6,820 bases of DNA from Acidobacteriota bacterium (GTDB lineage Bacteria; Acidobacteriota; Terriglobia; Terriglobales; Acidobacteriaceae). The stretch is from contig QHZX01000093.1 in the NCBI GenBank assembly GCA_003224835.1, positions 1 through 6,820 of the forward strand, read 5' to 3'. The position numbers and the translations under genes are program-made. A model generated the notes under the pieces. That model did no database searches and was not told where the DNA came from. It saw only the letters and a program-made list of their open reading frames with translations. Numbering within the stretch: position 1 is the first letter of the stretch; every line of letters starts with the position of its first letter. Of this stretch, positions 4,958 through 6,820 are shown one piece after another.

Positions 4958-6070
4958 GCGCCAGTCTCTTCTTGCCCCACGACTCCGAGGACTTGAGGCG
5001 CATCGCCGTAGGGAATGTAACCGATTTCGCGATCGCCGTGGCGCGCGATGTAGAGATCGAATAAAGGAAGCATCCTTCGGACAACGAGCAGCGGCGAATG
5101 GAGTACTTCCCATTGCAGCGTATTTTTCTTCTTCGCTGTTACATGCTGGACACACGAACTTGTACACAATGTCGCGACTGAATTCGATGACTATGTCTTC
5201 GTCCGGCGTGCCGAAATCTGATTGCGCCCGCCGGCGAAGGTCCTCAAGCGTCAACTCCCGCGAGCTTTCTGGCAGATGCACAATTTCGGCAAGCGTGTAG
5301 TGACTCATGCAGTCAGGATTCTCGGTGTATTCGACAACATACGAGGAATGATTCATGCCCTCGAAGATGAATCCTTTGCCCGCGAGCGTAGGCAACCCAT
5401 GAATAAGCTTCACGCCTTCCTGCACCTGCATGCCGGCAATTATTGAAGAGATTGTCGGGGTCGTGGGCACTTTGCCTTCAGGAGCAGGATCAAGCGCGAG
5501 CAGGTTGCAAGACAGTCGTTTTTCGAGCAGCGCCCAATCCACTTTTCCCAGGGTGCATTCGTAACAAGGAGGAACTCCGGGCAGGAAAACGCGCACAACG
5601 CCGTTAATACCCTCGATCGCGCCATCGATCCATGGCCGGTTTACTTTCCAGGCGCAACGGTTGATCCACAACCGCGCTTCGCGATTATCCAGACCGGCGA
5701 GGATGAGATCACTCCACTCAAAAAGCCCCAGACCACACTCATTCACGATATTTGCGATCAAAGGCTGCGCCTGCGAATTCCCGGCGAGAGAGCTGTACGC
5801 TTTTGCCGCGGTTTGCGACTTGAACTGCCCAATATCAGTGTCGCGAAAGAGAACCGTGCGGGAAAGATTCGATTCCTCGATGCGATCCAAATCGACGATT
5901 ATTACTTTCCGAAATCCGAGCAGGGCAGCATTTTTCAGGATTTCATTTCCCAATGCGCCGGCACCAACCACCAGCAGCCGGCAGTTTGCGATCTTCGACT
6001 GGTCCCACCAGGGAATCAGCCGCAAACGGCTAAAGCGGTCTTCGCGAAGATCGGCTTCGGCAATACGCAT
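4954..6070 (-). CDS. ThiF/MoeB/E1-like activating enzyme, frame disrupted near its C-terminus
   Basis: This is an E1-like adenylyltransferase that would activate the C-terminal Gly of the adjacent ubiquitin-like protein with ATP. Seen in order (numbering from ATG 6070): the DRFSRL opening (11-16), the Rossmann nucleotide loop VVGAGALGNE (35-43), Asp60 after the second strand (VIIVD), ESNLSRT with Arg71, the conserved GLDNREARLWIN (126-137), CYEC (169-172), Cys188 in a position matching the reactive Cys of ThiF, and IIAGMQVQEGVKLIHG (210-225). CPAC (307-310) could complete a structural zinc site with CYEC. The start at 6070 lies four bases after the Ubl stop, with GGA (the Ubl's last codon) as ribosome site. 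Between CPAC and the end, the frame must shift by one base to reach the TGA at 4954-4956 that overlaps the JAMM start. Total span is 1117 bases, one more than a multiple of three. Confidence 0.88.
5068..5130 (-). other. Apparent frameshift zone in the E1-like gene
   Basis: The frame carrying all E1 motifs runs through CPAC and a Cys at 5081-5083 (ARCPKD), then enters a 38-residue stretch with 13 Arg before joining the JAMM start. The neighbouring frame has a well-composed stretch starting at about 5070 (LPLFDLYIARHGDREIGYI) and ends in a TGA overlapping the JAMM ATG. One extra base, or two lost bases, somewhere in this zone would reconcile them. Candidate spots are the A-run at about 5125-5129 and the junction near 5070-5075. 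A sequencing or assembly error, a real mutation, or a programmed shift are all possible; there is no classical slippery heptamer with a clear pseudoknot. Confidence 0.7.
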
Positions 6071-6074
6071 TGGG

Positions 6075-6344
6075 TTATCCGGCAGTGATCTCGGGCTGCA
6101 GGCGCAGGATGTCGCCATCCTGGACTTGAGCATCGCTCAGGCTTTGGGAATCCTGAATTTGGCGGCCTGAATTCTTGTGGTGAAACTTGTAGCTGAGGGG
6201 AGCGCCATCGGGTCCGTTCGTGGGCAAGCGCAATTTTTGGACTAGAACGGCAATGATCTTGTTGCAAGGAGCATCAGTAGGAAGCTCAACAGGGACGCGC
6301 TTGTTCTCAGTCGAGTCGTACACGGTGACATTAATATTGGGCAT
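6075..6344 (-). CDS. Ubiquitin-like (beta-grasp) modifier protein ending in Gly
   Basis: The 89-residue protein has the size and layout of a ubiquitin-like modifier. Two opening strands are INVTVYD and RVPVELP, a helix covers about 26-39 (PCNKIIAVLVQKLRL), and later elements include LSYKFHHKNSGRQI (50-63, the segment that gives ubiquitin its third strand and G-R turn), QSLSDAQVQDGDILRLQP (67-84, like ubiquitin's L-x-D-Y-x-I and final strand), then a short flexible EITAG tail. It ends exactly at Gly89, so the terminal carboxylate needed for E1 adenylation is already exposed and no processing protease is required. Sequence style is closest to the YukD/EsaB-like bacterial beta-grasp proteins. 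It lies 18 bases after the protease gene and 4 before E1, which strongly links it to E1. Several Lys residues (15, 29, 37, 53, 57) could accept chains; chain formation is speculation. Confidence 0.88.
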   Translation of the reverse strand: MPNINVTVYDSTENKRVPVELPTDAPCNKIIAVLVQKLRLPTNGPDGAPLSYKFHHKNSGRQIQDSQSLSDAQVQDGDILRLQPEITAG

Positions 6345-6362
6345 TCTTTAGAGTCCTATGTT

Positions 6363-6820
6363 CTACGGATGATTGACCGCCCGAATTGCTGTTTTAGGAG
6401 CGGCGCTCGCCAGGTAATCGGTCAAGTGTTTGTGGCCTAACTTGTTAAAGCTCCAGCCGGATTCATCGAGTAGCGCATCCGCTCGTACTGCAAAATTGAG
6501 GTTCTCGGCATTAGGGTCACCGTGCTTGTCCACCATCGAGGTGACGATCGCGATGAGTTCTCCCCGATCGTCGAACACTGGTCCCCCGCTGTTGCCGGGA
6601 CTCACTGGCGCCGACATCTGGATGGTGCTGTTTTCCATTCGCGAAATAATGCCGGTGCTCAAAGTAAACCTGAGGCCTTCGGGGTGACCAATAACAAACA
6701 CGGGTTCTCCTTCGGAGACACTTGCGGTACTCGCCAACGGTTCAGCGAATGTCCCCTGACCGGACTCACGCGGGATCCAGAGCAATGCCAGATCCAGATA
6801 CTTGTGATGGGCAATTACAT
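6363..6820 (-). CDS. Trypsin-fold serine protease, HtrA/Deg-like, 5' end outside the window
   Basis: The open frame continues past the window edge; 151 C-terminal residues are visible. They contain the catalytic Asp in HHKYLDLALLW (D at visible residue 9), the EGEPVFVIGHPEG loop, STGIISR, and the catalytic Ser in SPGNSGGPVFD (visible residue 77), followed by NLNFAVRADALL. This is the standard S1C (HtrA/DegP) order. The catalytic His and any signal peptide or membrane anchor lie outside. After the protease core only about 35 residues remain, so there is no C-terminal PDZ domain, unlike classical HtrA. It is the first visible gene of the operon, 18 bases ahead of the ubiquitin-like gene. It may degrade or process modified proteins, but if it is periplasmic it would not meet the cytoplasmic conjugation enzymes; the missing N-terminus decides this. 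Confidence 0.88.
   Translation of the reverse strand, partial: VIAHHKYLDLALLWIPRESGQGTFAEPLASTASVSEGEPVFVIGHPEGLRFTLSTGIISRMENSTIQMSAPVSPGNSGGPVFDDRGELIAIVTSMVDKHGDPNAENLNFAVRADALLDESGWSFNKLGHKHLTDYLASAAPKTAIRAVNHP

Noticed and set aside
4085..6133. A single 682-residue protein joining E1 and JAMM, beginning at 6133
   Set aside because: The first 21 residues overlap the Ubl gene and lack family features; 6070 has the natural start. The linker is Arg-rich and out-of-frame in character, and a better E1 tail exists in the next frame. I treat it as a frameshift while keeping real fusion open.
5661..6170. Plus-strand open frame opposite the E1 gene (169 codons)
   Set aside because: It is the antisense of clear E1 Rossmann-fold motifs and has no recognisable protein features.

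Overview
The window is a bacterial chromosomal segment with tightly packed genes, bases a little over half G+C by eye, Shine-Dalgarno sites and ATGA-type overlaps. The small flanking proteins and the overall style recall Acidobacteriota. That is an impression from remembered family look-alikes, not a search result, and should be held loosely. I see no tRNA, rRNA, CRISPR array, insertion sequence or phage gene.

Left part (1-1145): the end of a possible antitoxin reading frame overlaps the TTG start of a PIN-domain (VapC/FitB-like) ribonuclease gene on the plus strand. A small unknown gene on the minus strand (480-797) shares its stop-codon bases with the PIN gene. It diverges from another small unknown gene on the plus strand (849-1145), which converges on the end of the large minus-strand operon.

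Main part (1172-6820, all minus strand, read right to left): eight consecutive genes with gaps of 4-18 bases or overlaps of 4-17 bases, so almost certainly one operon whose promoter lies beyond 6820. The order is: an HtrA-like trypsin-fold protease (5' end cut by the window), a ubiquitin-like protein ending in Gly, a ThiF/E1-like activating enzyme, a JAMM/JAB metalloprotease with a C-terminal membrane anchor, a multi-pass membrane protein with a C-terminal FHA domain, a RING-like zinc domain joined to a TM2 membrane domain, a GYF_2-type domain joined to four membrane segments, and an E2-like protein with an HPN motif and candidate catalytic Cys.

Together these make up what looks like a complete ubiquitin-like cycle: modifier, E1, E2, RING-type candidate E3 and JAMM deconjugase. 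Four of the eight proteins carry membrane segments, and FHA and GYF modules could bring in phosphoprotein and proline-rich partners. The idea that bacteria carry E1/E2/RING/JAB/Ubl clusters is already known from comparative genomics, and simpler antiphage versions (Bil, CBASS Cap2/Cap3) have been studied. This membrane-tethered, RING-containing layout is much less understood. I infer conjugation at the inner face of the cytoplasmic membrane; targets and purpose are unknown.

One defect stands out. The E1 frame shifts by one base near 5070-5130. As written, the sequence fuses E1 to the JAMM protein through an Arg-rich, out-of-frame-looking linker. The alternative frame gives a sensible E1 tail that ends in an ATGA overlap with the JAMM start.
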